DNA of 33,929 nucleotides, taken from the NCBI GenBank assembly GCA_035601815.1, contig DATNNN010000052.1, positions 1 through 33,929 on the forward strand, in the 5' to 3' direction. Of the stretch, positions 25,276 to 33,607 are shown piece after piece. How positions within the stretch are numbered: the first letter of the stretch is position 1; the number at the start of each line of letters is the position of its first letter. Origin of the DNA: DATNNN01 sp035601815. Lineage in GTDB: Bacteria > Pseudomonadota > Alphaproteobacteria > Rhizobiales > Xanthobacteraceae. A program made the position numbers and the translations under genes. Under the pieces are notes generated by a model. The model had not been told where the DNA came from. It searched no databases and was given only the letters and a program-made list of their open reading frames with translations.

Positions 25276-26667
25276 ATGAGTCCCAACCTCGTCGCGATCG
25301 CGTACCTTGTCGCCGGCGTCCTGTTCGTGCTCGCGCTGCGCGGGCTGTCCAGCCCGGAGACGTCGCGGCTCGGCAATCGCTACGGCATGGTGGGCATGGC
25401 GATCGCCATGGGCACCACGCTCGCCGCTTCGCCGCCTTCCGACGCGATCGGCTGGGCGCTCGTTGTGATCGGCCTTGCGGTGGGCGGCACGATCGGCGCC
25501 GTGACGGCGCGGCGGATCGCCATGACGGCGATGCCGCAGCTCGTCGCCGCCTTCCATTCACTGGTCGGCATGGCGGCGGTGCTGGTGGCGGCGGGCGCGC
25601 TCTATGCGCCGCAGGCCTTCGGCATCGGCACGCCCGGCCATGTCCACGCGGCGAGCCTGGTTGAGATGTCGATTGGTGCGGCCATCGGCGCCGTCACCTT
25701 CACCGGCTCGGTGATCGCCTTCCTCAAGCTCAACGGCAACATGTCAGGCGCGCCGATCATCCTGCCGGCGCGCCACGCGATCAACATCGCGCTCGCGCTC
25801 GCGATCCTCGTCTGCGGTTTCCTCTTCGTGCGCACGGAGGCGCACGCGCTGTTCTGGCTGCTCGCGGCGCTGGCGTTCCTGATCGGCATCCTGCTCATCG
25901 TGCCGATCGGCGGCGCCGACATGCCGGTCGTGATCTCCATGCTTAACTCCTACTCGGGCTGGGCCGCGGCGGGCATCGGCTTCACCCTCGGCAACACGGC
26001 GCTCATCATCACCGGCGCCCTGGTCGGCTCCTCGGGCGCGATTCTGTCCTACATCATGTGCAAGGGGATGAACCGGAGCTTCATCTCGGTGATCCTCGGC
26101 GGCTTCGGCGGCGAGGTTTCACACGCCGGCAAGGCCGAGACGCGGCCGGTGAAGCAGGGCTCGGCGGAAGACGCGGCCTTCATCATGAAGAACGCGTCCA
26201 AGGTCATCGTCGTGCCGGGCTACGGCATGGCGGTGGCGCAGGCGCAGCATGCGCTGCGCGAGATGGCGGACAAGCTGAAGAAGGAAGGGGTGGAGGTGAA
26301 GTACGCGATCCACCCGGTCGCCGGCCGTATGCCGGGGCACATGAACGTGCTGCTCGCCGAAGCGAACGTGCCCTACGACGAGGTGTTCGAGCTCGAGGAC
26401 ATCAATTCGGAGTTCCCCCAGGCGGACGTCGCCTTCGTCATCGGCGCCAACGACGTGACCAATCCCGCGGCGAAGACCGACAAGACGTCGCCGATCTATG
26501 GCATGCCGGTGCTCGACGTGGACAAGGCGAAGACGGTGCTGTTCGTGAAGCGCGGCATGGGCTCGGGCTACGCCGGCGTCGAGAACGAATTATTCTTCCG
26601 CGACAATACGATGATGCTGTTCGCCGACGCCAAGAAGATGGTCGAGAACATCGTCAAAGCGCTCTGA
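25276..26667 (+). CDS. pntB: NAD(P) transhydrogenase subunit beta
   Basis: This 463-residue subunit has about nine membrane helices in the first 270 residues (domain IIb), then the NADP(H)-binding domain III. Domain III shows VIVVPGYGMAVAQAQHAL as nucleotide-binding start, YAIHPVAGRMPGHMNVLLAEA, FVIGANDVTNPAAKTD and VLFVKRGMGSGYAGVEN, all diagnostic. With pntAA and pntAB it completes an enzyme that supplies NADPH for biosynthesis and redox defence. The ATG at 25276 gives MSPNLVAIAYL; a GTG at 25267 would add three residues. Confidence 0.97.
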   Translation: MSPNLVAIAYLVAGVLFVLALRGLSSPETSRLGNRYGMVGMAIAMGTTLAASPPSDAIGWALVVIGLAVGGTIGAVTARRIAMTAMPQLVAAFHSLVGMAAVLVAAGALYAPQAFGIGTPGHVHAASLVEMSIGAAIGAVTFTGSVIAFLKLNGNMSGAPIILPARHAINIALALAILVCGFLFVRTEAHALFWLLAALAFLIGILLIVPIGGADMPVVISMLNSYSGWAAAGIGFTLGNTALIITGALVGSSGAILSYIMCKGMNRSFISVILGGFGGEVSHAGKAETRPVKQGSAEDAAFIMKNASKVIVVPGYGMAVAQAQHALREMADKLKKEGVEVKYAIHPVAGRMPGHMNVLLAEANVPYDEVFELEDINSEFPQADVAFVIGANDVTNPAAKTDKTSPIYGMPVLDVDKAKTVLFVKRGMGSGYAGVENELFFRDNTMMLFADAKKMVENIVKAL

Positions 26668-26702
26668 CCTTCTAGCCGCCGGTCGCGTGGTATGAAGCAT
26701 AC

Positions 26703-27506
26703 ATGGGGCTCCTAAAATCGATCGCCGTCGTCGCGCTCGTTGGCTACGGCGCGCTCGCGGCGCTGCTCTATTTCGCCCAGCGTGCGCTCATGTATTTCCC
26801 CGACCGGGCGCGGGTAGCCCCGGCGGCAGTGGGCCTGCCAAACGCGAGCGAGGTCGTGCTCGACACCGCCGACGGCGAGAAGATCATCGTGTGGCACGTG
26901 CCGTCGCAGGGCGAGAAGCCGGTGGTGCTCTACTTCCACGGCAACGGCGGCGCCTTGTCCTACCGCGCCGAGCGCTTCGGCGCGCTCACCTCCGACGGCA
27001 CCGGTCTCGTGGCGCTGTCCTACCGCGGCTACGGGGGATCGAGCGGGCGGCCGAGCGAGGCTGGGCTGATCGCCGACGCCACGGCGGTCTATGAATTCGC
27101 TGCCGCGCACTATGGGCCGCAGCGCATCGTCGCCTGGGGCGAGTCGCTTGGCTCAGCCGTCGCCATCGCGCTGGCAGTGGAGAAGCCGGTCGGCCGCCTC
27201 GTGCTGGAATCGCCGTTCACCTCGGCGGTCGACGTCGCCGCTGCAAGCTATCCGTTCGTCCCGGTCCGGCTGTTGATGAAGGACCAGTATCGCTCCGACG
27301 AGCGGATCGCGCGGATCGGCGTTCCGGTGCTCGTCGCGCACGGCGCGCGCGACCGGGTGATTCCGTTCAGTCACGGCGAGAAGCTATTCGCGCTGATCCG
27401 ATCTCCGAAGGAGTTCGTGCGCTTCGCCGAGGGCGGCCATGTCGATCTCGACGGCTATGGAATGCTCGAGCGCGTGCGGCCGTTCCTGGAAGGCCGCGTC
27501 CCCTGA
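26703..27506 (+). CDS. Alpha/beta hydrolase, BEM46/ABHD13-like, membrane-anchored
   Basis: This is a 267-residue serine hydrolase with an N-terminal membrane anchor (residues 5-28) followed by the alpha/beta domain. FHGNGGALSYR is the oxyanion-hole loop, AWGESLGSAVA holds the nucleophile Ser, HGARDRVIPFSHG the Asp, and FAEGGHVDLD the His. This set and the anchor match the BEM46/ABHD13 group, whose natural substrates are mostly unknown. It follows pntB by 35 bases in the same direction, perhaps by read-through. A stem at 27517-27534 lies just after the stop but has its T-run on the other strand. Confidence 0.88.
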   Translation: MGLLKSIAVVALVGYGALAALLYFAQRALMYFPDRARVAPAAVGLPNASEVVLDTADGEKIIVWHVPSQGEKPVVLYFHGNGGALSYRAERFGALTSDGTGLVALSYRGYGGSSGRPSEAGLIADATAVYEFAAAHYGPQRIVAWGESLGSAVAIALAVEKPVGRLVLESPFTSAVDVAAASYPFVPVRLLMKDQYRSDERIARIGVPVLVAHGARDRVIPFSHGEKLFALIRSPKEFVRFAEGGHVDLDGYGMLERVRPFLEGRVP

Positions 27507-27510
27507 AAAG

Positions 27511-27534
27511 CAAAAGGGCGGACTTTCGTCCGCC
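27511..27534 (-). terminator. Intrinsic terminator of rpsU
   Basis: On the minus strand GGCGGAC, loop GAAA and GTCCGCC (27534-27517) are followed by CTTTTGCTTTTC. It lies 27 bases beyond the rpsU stop and overlaps the end of the converging hydrolase region. Confidence 0.8.
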
Positions 27535-27561
27535 TGCATGCTTGTGAAGCCGGGTGAAGGC

Positions 27562-27909
27562 TTAGCGCCGGAACCCGCCGCCGCCACCAAAGCCGCCGCC
27601 GAAACCGCCGCCACCACCGAAGCCACCGCCGCCGCCGCTGTGGCCACCGCCACCGCCGCCGAAGCCCGGCCGGCCGGGAAACTTCGGCTTCGGCTTGCTC
27701 GGAGGTAGGAGGCCTTCGCGCTGGGCGCGCTTGCGCGCGAGCTTACGGGCGCGGCGGATCGCTTCCGCCTTCTCGCGGGCGCGCCGTTCGGAGGGCTTTT
27801 CGTAGTGGCCGCGCAGTTTCATCTCGCGGAAGATGCCCTCGCGCTGCATTTTCTTCTTGAGCGCCTTGAGGGCCTGATCGACGTTGTTGTCGCGAACGAG
27901 AACCTGCAC
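27562..27909 (-). CDS. rpsU: 30S ribosomal protein S21 with Gly-rich tail
   Basis: S21 of the small ribosomal subunit acts at the mRNA exit near the anti-Shine-Dalgarno sequence. Residues 1-66 are standard S21: MQVLVRDNNVDQALKALKKK, then GIFREMKLRGHYEKPSERRAREK and a basic helix. From about residue 80 the protein continues into a tail of about 25 glycines broken by Phe, His and Ser and ending FRR, giving 115 residues against about 70 for E. coli S21. The start is GTG at 27909, with AGGAG ten bases upstream. The tail uses GGC/GGT/GGA codons in frame up to a normal stop, so it is not a frameshift artefact. Confidence 0.93.
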   Translation of the reverse strand: MQVLVRDNNVDQALKALKKKMQREGIFREMKLRGHYEKPSERRAREKAEAIRRARKLARKRAQREGLLPPSKPKPKFPGRPGFGGGGGGHSGGGGGFGGGGGFGGGFGGGGGFRR

Positions 27910-28073
27910 GAGCCTGCTGCTCCTACCTTCGGGAATGGGGGTAACGGGAAAGCCGAGGTGCCTTCCCGGGATGCGCGGTGCTACCAGAAGCCCCGGAAAT
28001 TGTCCACAAGTTGGCTTGCAAAGGCCATTGCCCGCCTACCGCAGCGCGGCGGCGCGCCCGACGACAAGCGACA

Positions 28074-29147
28074 TCATTCCGGCCACAGCCGCGTCACATG
28101 CCCCATCTTCCGTCCCGGGCGCGCTTCGCGCTTGCCGTAGAGGTGGACGGCGACGCCGGGTGCCGGTGGCGGCGCGCTTTTCACCTCGTCGCCGATCAGG
28201 TTCGTCATCTCGACCTTGCCGAGGCGGCGGGGATGGGCGAGGGGCCAGCCGGAAATCGCGCGCAGGTGCTGCTCGAACTGGCTCATGCTCGCGCCGTCGA
28301 GGGTCCAGTGGCCGGAATTGTGCACGCGCGGCGCGAGCTCGTTCACCAGCAGGCGATCGTCGCGGGTGACGAACATCTCGACCGCGATCACGCCCACGTA
28401 GCCGAGCGCGTCGGCGATCTTCTTCGCGGTCGCGATCGCTTCGTCGGCGAGCGCCAGCGAGATTGCCGCCGGCACGCGGGAGTGGTGCAGGATGTGATTG
28501 CGGTGGTCGTTCTCGATCGGTTCATAGGCGACGAACTCGCCCTTGGCCCCGCGCGCGGCGACCACGGAAATCTCGCGGGCAAAATCGATGAAGCCTTCCA
28601 GGATCGAGGGCCGCGCGCCGACCGCCGGCCAGGCGGCAGTGGCGTCGCCCGCGGCACGGATCGCCGCCTGGCCCTTGCCGTCGTAGCCGAGGCGGCGGGT
28701 TTTCAGCACGGCCGGCACGCCGATCTTGTCGATGGCGGCCCTGAGATCGGCTTCTGAATTCACCTCCGCGAACGGCGCCGTGCCGATGCCGAGGCGGTTG
28801 ACGAATTTCTTCTCGGCCAGCCGGTCCTGGGTGGCCTCCAGCACCTTGGGATCGGGCAGCACCGGTTTGCGCGCGGCGATGAAGCGGGCGGCCGCCGCCG
28901 GAATGTTCTCGAACTCGTAGGTGACGCAATCGACCGCGGCGGCGAAGCGGGCAAGCGCTGTCTTGTCCTCATAGGCGGCGATGGTGCGGCCGTCAGCTAC
29001 TTCAAACGCGCAAGAGTCGGCTTCTGGCGCGAAGACGTGCGCGCGCAATCCAAGCCTGGTCGCGGCCTGCGCCAGCATGCGGCCGAGCTGGCCGCCGCCG
29101 AGAATGCCGATGGTCGCGCCGGGCGCGAGAACGGGAAGCTCGGCCAT
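28074..29147 (-). CDS. purK: 5-(carboxyamino)imidazole ribonucleotide synthase
   Basis: This 357-residue ATP-grasp ligase carboxylates AIR with bicarbonate in purine synthesis. Motifs: IGILGGGQLGRMLAQAA at the N-terminus (Rossmann-like), YEFENIP, LKTRRLGYDGKGQ in the ATP-grasp core, ILEGFIDFAREISVVAARG, and NELAPRVHNSGHWTLDGA with the Mg-binding Asn and Glu. The start ATG follows the purE stop directly (TGA-ATG), showing a purE-purK operon. Length is typical. Confidence 0.97.
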   Translation of the reverse strand: MAELPVLAPGATIGILGGGQLGRMLAQAATRLGLRAHVFAPEADSCAFEVADGRTIAAYEDKTALARFAAAVDCVTYEFENIPAAAARFIAARKPVLPDPKVLEATQDRLAEKKFVNRLGIGTAPFAEVNSEADLRAAIDKIGVPAVLKTRRLGYDGKGQAAIRAAGDATAAWPAVGARPSILEGFIDFAREISVVAARGAKGEFVAYEPIENDHRNHILHHSRVPAAISLALADEAIATAKKIADALGYVGVIAVEMFVTRDDRLLVNELAPRVHNSGHWTLDGASMSQFEQHLRAISGWPLAHPRRLGKVEMTNLIGDEVKSAPPPAPGVAVHLYGKREARPGRKMGHVTRLWPE

Positions 29148-29639
29148 TCAGTTCTTGGGGCGCTTGCCCACCGAGGCGGTCTGGCGCGCGCGGTGGGCGT
29201 CGAGCTTCTTGGCAATTTTTGCGTCGGACAGCGCCAGCACCGCGGCGGCGAGCAGCGCCGCGTTGATCGCACCCGGCTTGCCGACGGCGAGCGTACCGAC
29301 GGGAACGCCGGCCGGCATCTGCAGGATCGAAAGCAGGCTGTCCTTGCCTTCGAGCGCCCGGGTGTTCATCGGCACGCCGAACACCGGCAGCGACGTCAGC
29401 GAGGCGGTCATGCCGGGAAGATGCGCCGCACCTCCGGCGCCGGCGATCACGACCTTGAAGCCTTTCTTGCGTGCGGACTTGGCGAAGGCATAGAGCCGAT
29501 CGGGGGTGCGATGTGCGGACACGATTAACGCTTCGTGTCCGATGCCGAGCGAGGTAAGCATGGCGGCGGCGTGTTGCATGGTTTCCCAGTCGGACTGGCT
29601 GCCCATGATGATGGCGACCGGGTGCCTTCTCGCAGGCAT
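29148..29639 (-). CDS. purE: N5-CAIR mutase
   Basis: This 163-residue class I PurE moves the carboxyl group of N5-CAIR to make CAIR. Active-site segments are IIMGSQSDWETM near the N-terminus, SAHRTPDRLY and IAGAGGAAHLPGM, with PVFGVPMNTRALEGKDSLLSI downstream. I chose the ATG at 29639 (MPARRHPVAIIMGS); the frame is open further upstream but the additional residues do not resemble PurE. It is divergent from the diguanylate cyclase and precedes purK, whose start codon directly follows the purE stop. Confidence 0.96.
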   Translation of the reverse strand: MPARRHPVAIIMGSQSDWETMQHAAAMLTSLGIGHEALIVSAHRTPDRLYAFAKSARKKGFKVVIAGAGGAAHLPGMTASLTSLPVFGVPMNTRALEGKDSLLSILQMPAGVPVGTLAVGKPGAINAALLAAAVLALSDAKIAKKLDAHRARQTASVGKRPKN

Positions 29640-29716
29640 GTGTTGGCGCCCCCTGGCGCAAGAAAGCCGGCGATTATAGGTGTGACCGGGTGCCAAGCAA
29701 GCAGAAGCGGCGAATC

Positions 29717-30316
29717 ATGCTGAAGAAGACGCCGAAGGCGGGCAGGCGCGAACGCCGTGCGCCGGTTTCCGACGATGTCGAGGCGCTGCGCCGCGAGCTC
29801 GCGGACGCCCGGAAGCGCATCTCCGAGCTCGAGGCCCACGCCAACGAGGACCCGCTCACCGGTCTCCTCAACCGGCGCGGCTTCGACAAGGAGCTCGAGC
29901 GCGCCTTCGCCTTCGTGCGCCGTTACGGCACGAGTGTGGCGCTTCTCTACCTCGACCTCGACCGCTTCAAGCCGATCAACGACACCCACGGCCACGGCGT
30001 CGGCGATGCGGTCCTCAAGGAGGTGGTGAGGCTCGTCTGCAGCAAGGTGCGCGCCTCCGACGTAGTGGCGCGAGTCGGCGGCGACGAGTTCGTCGTCCTG
30101 ATGTGGAACCTGCGCGAGCTCGACGCCGAGGCGCGCGCCCGGGCGCTGGAGAGATTGGTGGAGGAAACGCCGCTCGACTGCGGCGGCAAGCGGCTGAAGC
30201 TCGGGGTCTCGATCGGCCTCTCGTATCTGCAGCCGCAGGACACGCTCGCCGATTTCGTCCGGCGCGGCGACGAGGCCATGTACGCGCGCAAGCGCGAGCG
30301 CAAAACCGGCCGCTAG
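29717..30316 (+). CDS. Soluble diguanylate cyclase (GGDEF domain)
   Basis: This 199-residue protein makes the second messenger cyclic di-GMP from two GTP. A short basic N-terminus and a predicted coiled coil (VEALRRELADARKRISELEAH) lead into the GGDEF domain: DPLTGLLNRRGF, LYLDLDRFKPINDTHGHGVGD, and an intact active site GGDEF at 121-125. An inhibitory site RASD at 112-115, five residues before it, implies product feedback. There is no sensor domain or membrane helix, so the input must come through the coiled coil or expression. The ATG at 29717 is preferred; a GTG at 29690 would add nine residues. Its stop TAG shares the CTAG palindrome with the rnhA stop. Confidence 0.93.
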   Translation: MLKKTPKAGRRERRAPVSDDVEALRRELADARKRISELEAHANEDPLTGLLNRRGFDKELERAFAFVRRYGTSVALLYLDLDRFKPINDTHGHGVGDAVLKEVVRLVCSKVRASDVVARVGGDEFVVLMWNLRELDAEARARALERLVEETPLDCGGKRLKLGVSIGLSYLQPQDTLADFVRRGDEAMYARKRERKTGR

Positions 30317-30753
30317 CGCCGCAGGAAAGGCGCCATGCCCGCGCGCGCCAATTCGTCGGCGCGCTCGTTATCGTCGTGACCGAAGTGGCCGCGCACCCAG
30401 TGCCAGCTCACGCGGTGGCGCCCCGCGGCGGCGTCGAGGCGCTTCCACAGATCGACGTTCTTCACCGGCGACTTGTCGCGGGTGCGCCAGCCGTTGCGCT
30501 TCCAGTTGTCCATCCACTTGGTGATGCCGTCGCGCAGGTACTGGGAATCGGTATGCAGCTCGGCCGGCGTCCCGTCGGGCAGCGACTCCAGCGCCGAGAT
30601 CGCCGCTGACAGCTCCATGCGGTTGTTGGTGGTCGCCGCCTCGCCGCCCTTCATCTCGCGGACATCGGTGCCGTTGCGGATGACCGCGCCCCAGCCGCCG
30701 GGGCCGGGGTTGCCGGAGCAGGCCCCGTCGGTGTGGATGACCATGCGGCTCAT
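30313..30753 (-). CDS. rnhA: Ribonuclease HI
   Basis: This 146-residue enzyme cuts RNA in RNA-DNA hybrids. All four catalytic acids are seen: Asp9 in VIHTDGACSGNPGPGGW, Glu47 in NNRMELSAA, Asp69 in LHTDSQYL and Asp133 in NERADELAR. The basic protrusion KWMDNWKRNGWRT is also present. Length is normal. The start ATG overlaps the thrB stop as ATGA. It is the last gene of the ispH-thrB-rnhA unit, which recurs across Alphaproteobacteria. It converges on the diguanylate cyclase gene, with the stop codons overlapping. Confidence 0.97.
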   Translation of the reverse strand: MSRMVIHTDGACSGNPGPGGWGAVIRNGTDVREMKGGEAATTNNRMELSAAISALESLPDGTPAELHTDSQYLRDGITKWMDNWKRNGWRTRDKSPVKNVDLWKRLDAAAGRHRVSWHWVRGHFGHDDNERADELARAGMAPFLRR

Positions 30754-31715
30754 GCGGCGAGGCCGTAGTCGCGGGCGTGGTCGATGCGGCGGTGGAAGCG
30801 GAGCTTCTTCAGATACTCGAGCGGATCCTTGGGCCGCACCAGCGCGCCCGCCGGTACATCCAGCCAGTCGATGAGGCGGGTGAGCAGGAAGCGCAGCGCC
30901 GAGCCGCGGGCGAGCAGCGGCAGCGCCAACAGCTCCCCGGCGGAAAGCTCGCGCACGGCCACGTAGCCCGAGAGCAACGCCTTGCCCTTGGTCACGTTGT
31001 AGGAGCCATCGGCCTCGAAGCACCAGGCATTGAGGCAGATGGCGAGGTCGTAGGCCAAGAGATCGTTGCAGGCGAAGTAGAAGTCGATCAGTCCGGAGAG
31101 CTGGTCGCCGAGGAAGAAGACGTTGTCGGGAAAGAGGTCGGCGTGGATCACCCCGCGCGGGAGATCCGCGGGCCAGGCGCGGGATAGATACTCGATCTCC
31201 TCCGCTATGGTGGCGGCAAGGCCGGGCGCCACCTCGTCGGCGCGCGGAGCGGCGCTTGCGGCGAGCCTCTTCCAGCCCGCGAGGTTGAGCGCATTCTTGC
31301 GGTGGAGCTTGAAGTCACGGCCGGCGAGATGCAGCGCCGCCAGCACGCGGCCCACCGCGGCGCAGTGGCCGACGTTCGGCCGGTGCATCGAGATGCCGTC
31401 GAGGAACGTGACGATCGCCGCCGGGCGGCCGGCGAGCTCGCCGAGCGCACGGGCGGCGCGGTTCTTCACCGGCTGCGGGCAAATGATGCCGCGGCTCGCC
31501 AGATGCTCCATGAGCCCGAGGAAGAACGGCAGGTCCTCGGGGGCAACCCGCTTCTCGTAGAGGGTGAGGAAATAGTAGCCGGTGGCGGTGTGGAGGAAGT
31601 AGTTGGTGTTCTCCACGCCCTCGGCGATGCCTTTCAGCGCCATGACGGCGCCGAGGTCGTAGTCGGCGAGGAATGCGGCGAGCTCCTCCTCGCCCACGTC
31701 AGTGTAGACGGCCAT
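30750..31715 (-). CDS. thrB: Homoserine kinase, ThrB (choline-kinase-like type)
   Basis: This 321-residue kinase phosphorylates homoserine for threonine synthesis. It belongs to the aminoglycoside/choline kinase fold used by Alphaproteobacteria and Pseudomonas, not the GHMP fold of E. coli ThrB. Key segments: GVENTNYFLHTATGYYFLTLYE (Gly loop and Lys region), VIHADLFPDNVFF with the catalytic Asp, and LIDFYFACNDLLAYDLAI with the Mg-binding Asp. MAVYTDVGEEELAAFL is the typical family start. The gene starts four bases after the ispH stop and overlaps rnhA. Confidence 0.96.
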   Translation of the reverse strand: MAVYTDVGEEELAAFLADYDLGAVMALKGIAEGVENTNYFLHTATGYYFLTLYEKRVAPEDLPFFLGLMEHLASRGIICPQPVKNRAARALGELAGRPAAIVTFLDGISMHRPNVGHCAAVGRVLAALHLAGRDFKLHRKNALNLAGWKRLAASAAPRADEVAPGLAATIAEEIEYLSRAWPADLPRGVIHADLFPDNVFFLGDQLSGLIDFYFACNDLLAYDLAICLNAWCFEADGSYNVTKGKALLSGYVAVRELSAGELLALPLLARGSALRFLLTRLIDWLDVPAGALVRPKDPLEYLKKLRFHRRIDHARDYGLAA

Positions 31716-31719
31716 GGGG

Positions 31720-32700
31720 CTACTCCGCCGCGTCTTCGCGGAGCTCCCGCGGCAGCGGGAAGAATACGTTCTCGTCGGGGCCAGCGGCGGTCTCCACCGT
31801 CACGTAATAGCGCGCGGCGAAGGCGTCGATGATCTCCTCGACCAACACCTCGGGCGCCGAAGCGCCGGCGGTGATCGCGAGCGACGAAATATCGCCAAAG
31901 GCGTTCCAGTCGATGTCGGCGGCGCGCTCGACGAGCGCGCTGACGCGGCAGCCGGCGCGCGCGGCCACCTCGCGCAGGCGCTGCGAGTTGGAGCTGTTGG
32001 GCGCGCCCACCACTATCATGGCGTCGACGCTGCCCGCCACGCGCTTCACCGCCTCCTGGCGGTTGGTGGTGGCGTAGCAGATGTCCTCCCTGTGCGGGCC
32101 GACGATCGCCGGGAAGCGCTCCTTGAGGATCGCCACGATCTCGGCGGTGTCGTCGAGGGAAAGCGTGGTCTGGGTGACGTAGGCGAGCGCTCCGGCATCG
32201 CGCGGCGCGAACGCGCGGGCGTCCGCGGCGGTCTCGATCAGCGTGACCGCGCCCTCGGGCAATTGTCCCATGGTGCCGATCACCTCGGGGTGGCCGGCGT
32301 GGCCGACGAGTACGATGTCGCGGCCGCGCTTCTGGTGGATCATGGCCTCGCGGTGCACCTTGGTGACGAGCGGGCAGGTGGCGTCGATGGCGAACAGCCC
32401 GCGCGCCGCGGCCTCGCCGGTGACCGCCCGGGGCACGCCGTGGGCTGAGAAGATCACCGGCCGGTCGCCGGCCGGAACTTCGCCGAGATCCTCGACGAAC
32501 ACCGCGCCTTTGCGGCGCAGCCCGTCGACCACGTACTTGTTGTGAACGATCTCGTGGCGCACGTAGACCGGCGCGCCGTACTTGGCGAGGGCGCGCTCGA
32601 CTGCGTCGATCGCCCGCACGACGCCCGCGCAAAAGCCGCGCGGCGCGCAGAGCAAAATGCGGAGCGGCGGTTTCGAGGCGGCTTCAGGGTTCGCAGACAT
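31720..32700 (-). CDS. ispH: 4-hydroxy-3-methylbut-2-enyl diphosphate reductase
   Basis: This 326-residue 4Fe-4S enzyme makes isopentenyl and dimethylallyl diphosphate in the last step of the MEP pathway. Cluster cysteines lie in APRGFCAGVVRAI (Cys24), IDATCPLVTKVH and DICYATTNRQEAV. Other conserved parts are RHEIVHNKYVV with a substrate-binding His and GAPNSSNSQRLREVA. I chose the ATG at 32700 (MSANPEA) as the frame upstream is unlike the family, although the ribosome site is weak. It heads the ispH-thrB-rnhA unit and is divergent from trcR. Confidence 0.97.
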   Translation of the reverse strand: MSANPEAASKPPLRILLCAPRGFCAGVVRAIDAVERALAKYGAPVYVRHEIVHNKYVVDGLRRKGAVFVEDLGEVPAGDRPVIFSAHGVPRAVTGEAAARGLFAIDATCPLVTKVHREAMIHQKRGRDIVLVGHAGHPEVIGTMGQLPEGAVTLIETAADARAFAPRDAGALAYVTQTTLSLDDTAEIVAILKERFPAIVGPHREDICYATTNRQEAVKRVAGSVDAMIVVGAPNSSNSQRLREVAARAGCRVSALVERAADIDWNAFGDISSLAITAGASAPEVLVEEIIDAFAARYYVTVETAAGPDENVFFPLPRELREDAAE

Positions 32701-32725
32701 GGGGCGTTGCCGGGTTTTCGGCCCG

Positions 32726-32754
32726 TGATGGGCCGCGGCCTTACGGGCTGTCAA
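32726..32754 (-). promoter_or_regulatory. Candidate ispH promoter
   Basis: On the minus strand a perfect TTGACA (32754-32749) is followed at 17 bases by CCATCA, a weak -10. It lies 26 bases upstream of the ispH ATG. The -35 is striking but the -10 is poor. Confidence 0.35.
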
Positions 32755-32764
32755 GCAAAGGCGT

Positions 32765-32793
32765 TTGCTTCCTGGGACGAGGCTGCCTATATA
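32765..32793 (+). promoter_or_regulatory. Promoter of trcR
   Basis: TTGCTT (32765-32770), a 17-base spacer and TATATA (32788-32793), predicting a start near 32800 and an 85-base leader before trcR. It is the best sigma-70-like promoter in the window. Confidence 0.62.
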
Positions 32794-32885
32794 CCTAACA
32801 TCCCCGGTCAATTCGGATACCGAGGCTCCGTCTGCAAGGACGGGCGGAGCGCGAAAACCTTAGCAAATTCGAGAAAGGCCCGGCC

Positions 32886-33581
32886 ATGGCCGACTACCCG
32901 CTGATGCCCAAAGCCACCGCCGTTTGGCTCGTCGAGAACACGTCGCTGTCGTTCGAGCAGATCGCCGACTTCTGCAAGCTGCACCCGCTCGAGGTGAAGG
33001 GCATCGCCGACGGCGAGGTGGCGCAGGGCATCAAGGGCCTCGATCCGGTCACCACCGGCCAGCTCACCCGCGAGGAGCTCGACCGCGCGCAGGGAGACCC
33101 GAACTACAAGCTCGTGATGCTGGAATCGAAGCTGACGCTGCCGCAGCCCAAGACGAAGAAGAAGGGGCCGCGCTATACCCCGGTGTCCAAGCGCCAGGAC
33201 CGGCCGAACGCGATCCTGTGGCTGGTGCGCAACCACCCCGAGCTCAAGGACAGCCAGATCATGCGCCTCGTCGGCACCACTAAGTCGACGATCCAAGCGA
33301 TCCGCGAGCGCACCCATTGGAACGCCGCAAATCTGGCGCCGATGGATCCGGTGACGCTCGGGCTATGCTCGCAGATTGATCTCGACCTCGAGGTGCAGCG
33401 CGCGGCCAAAGAGAAGCCGATCGAGGACGACGCGCACGCGGGCGCAACCCTCCTGCCGGCTGCGGAAACCACCGCCGCGCGCAAGGAGGCCGAAATCGAG
33501 GGCGAGAAGAAGCCGAGCGACGAGCTCAACGTCGAGGCAGTATTTGCCAAGCTCAAGCAACTTGGCGGCAAGGGCGAATAA
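32886..33581 (+). CDS. trcR: Cell cycle transcriptional regulator TrcR (DUF1013)
   Basis: This 231-residue cytoplasmic protein belongs to DUF1013, named TrcR in recent annotation. The conserved core covers residues 1-165: MADYPLMPKATAVWLVENTS, FEQIADFCKLHPLEVKGIADGE, then KRQDRPNAILWLVRNHPELK and QIMRLVGTTKSTIQAIRERTHWN. The last two resemble a helix-turn-helix arrangement that binds DNA. The C-terminal 65 residues are charged and variable. The family is nearly confined to Alphaproteobacteria and is associated with cell-cycle gene control. The ATG at 32886 follows a GA-rich site. It is divergent from ispH. No terminator is seen after its TAA. Confidence 0.92.
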   Translation: MADYPLMPKATAVWLVENTSLSFEQIADFCKLHPLEVKGIADGEVAQGIKGLDPVTTGQLTREELDRAQGDPNYKLVMLESKLTLPQPKTKKKGPRYTPVSKRQDRPNAILWLVRNHPELKDSQIMRLVGTTKSTIQAIRERTHWNAANLAPMDPVTLGLCSQIDLDLEVQRAAKEKPIEDDAHAGATLLPAAETTAARKEAEIEGEKKPSDELNVEAVFAKLKQLGGKGE

Positions 33582-33607
33582 ACTGGCTTAACTTCTTAGC
33601 TTTTTGC

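Noticed and set aside
27511..27534. Terminator for the plus-strand hydrolase ending at 27506
   Set aside because: The plus strand has no T-run after the stem; the T-run is on the minus strand, so it fits rpsU.
27562..27660. Imperfect trinucleotide-type repeat as a satellite or CRISPR-like array
   Set aside because: It is simply the Gly codons of the S21 tail; there are no uniform repeats and spacers.
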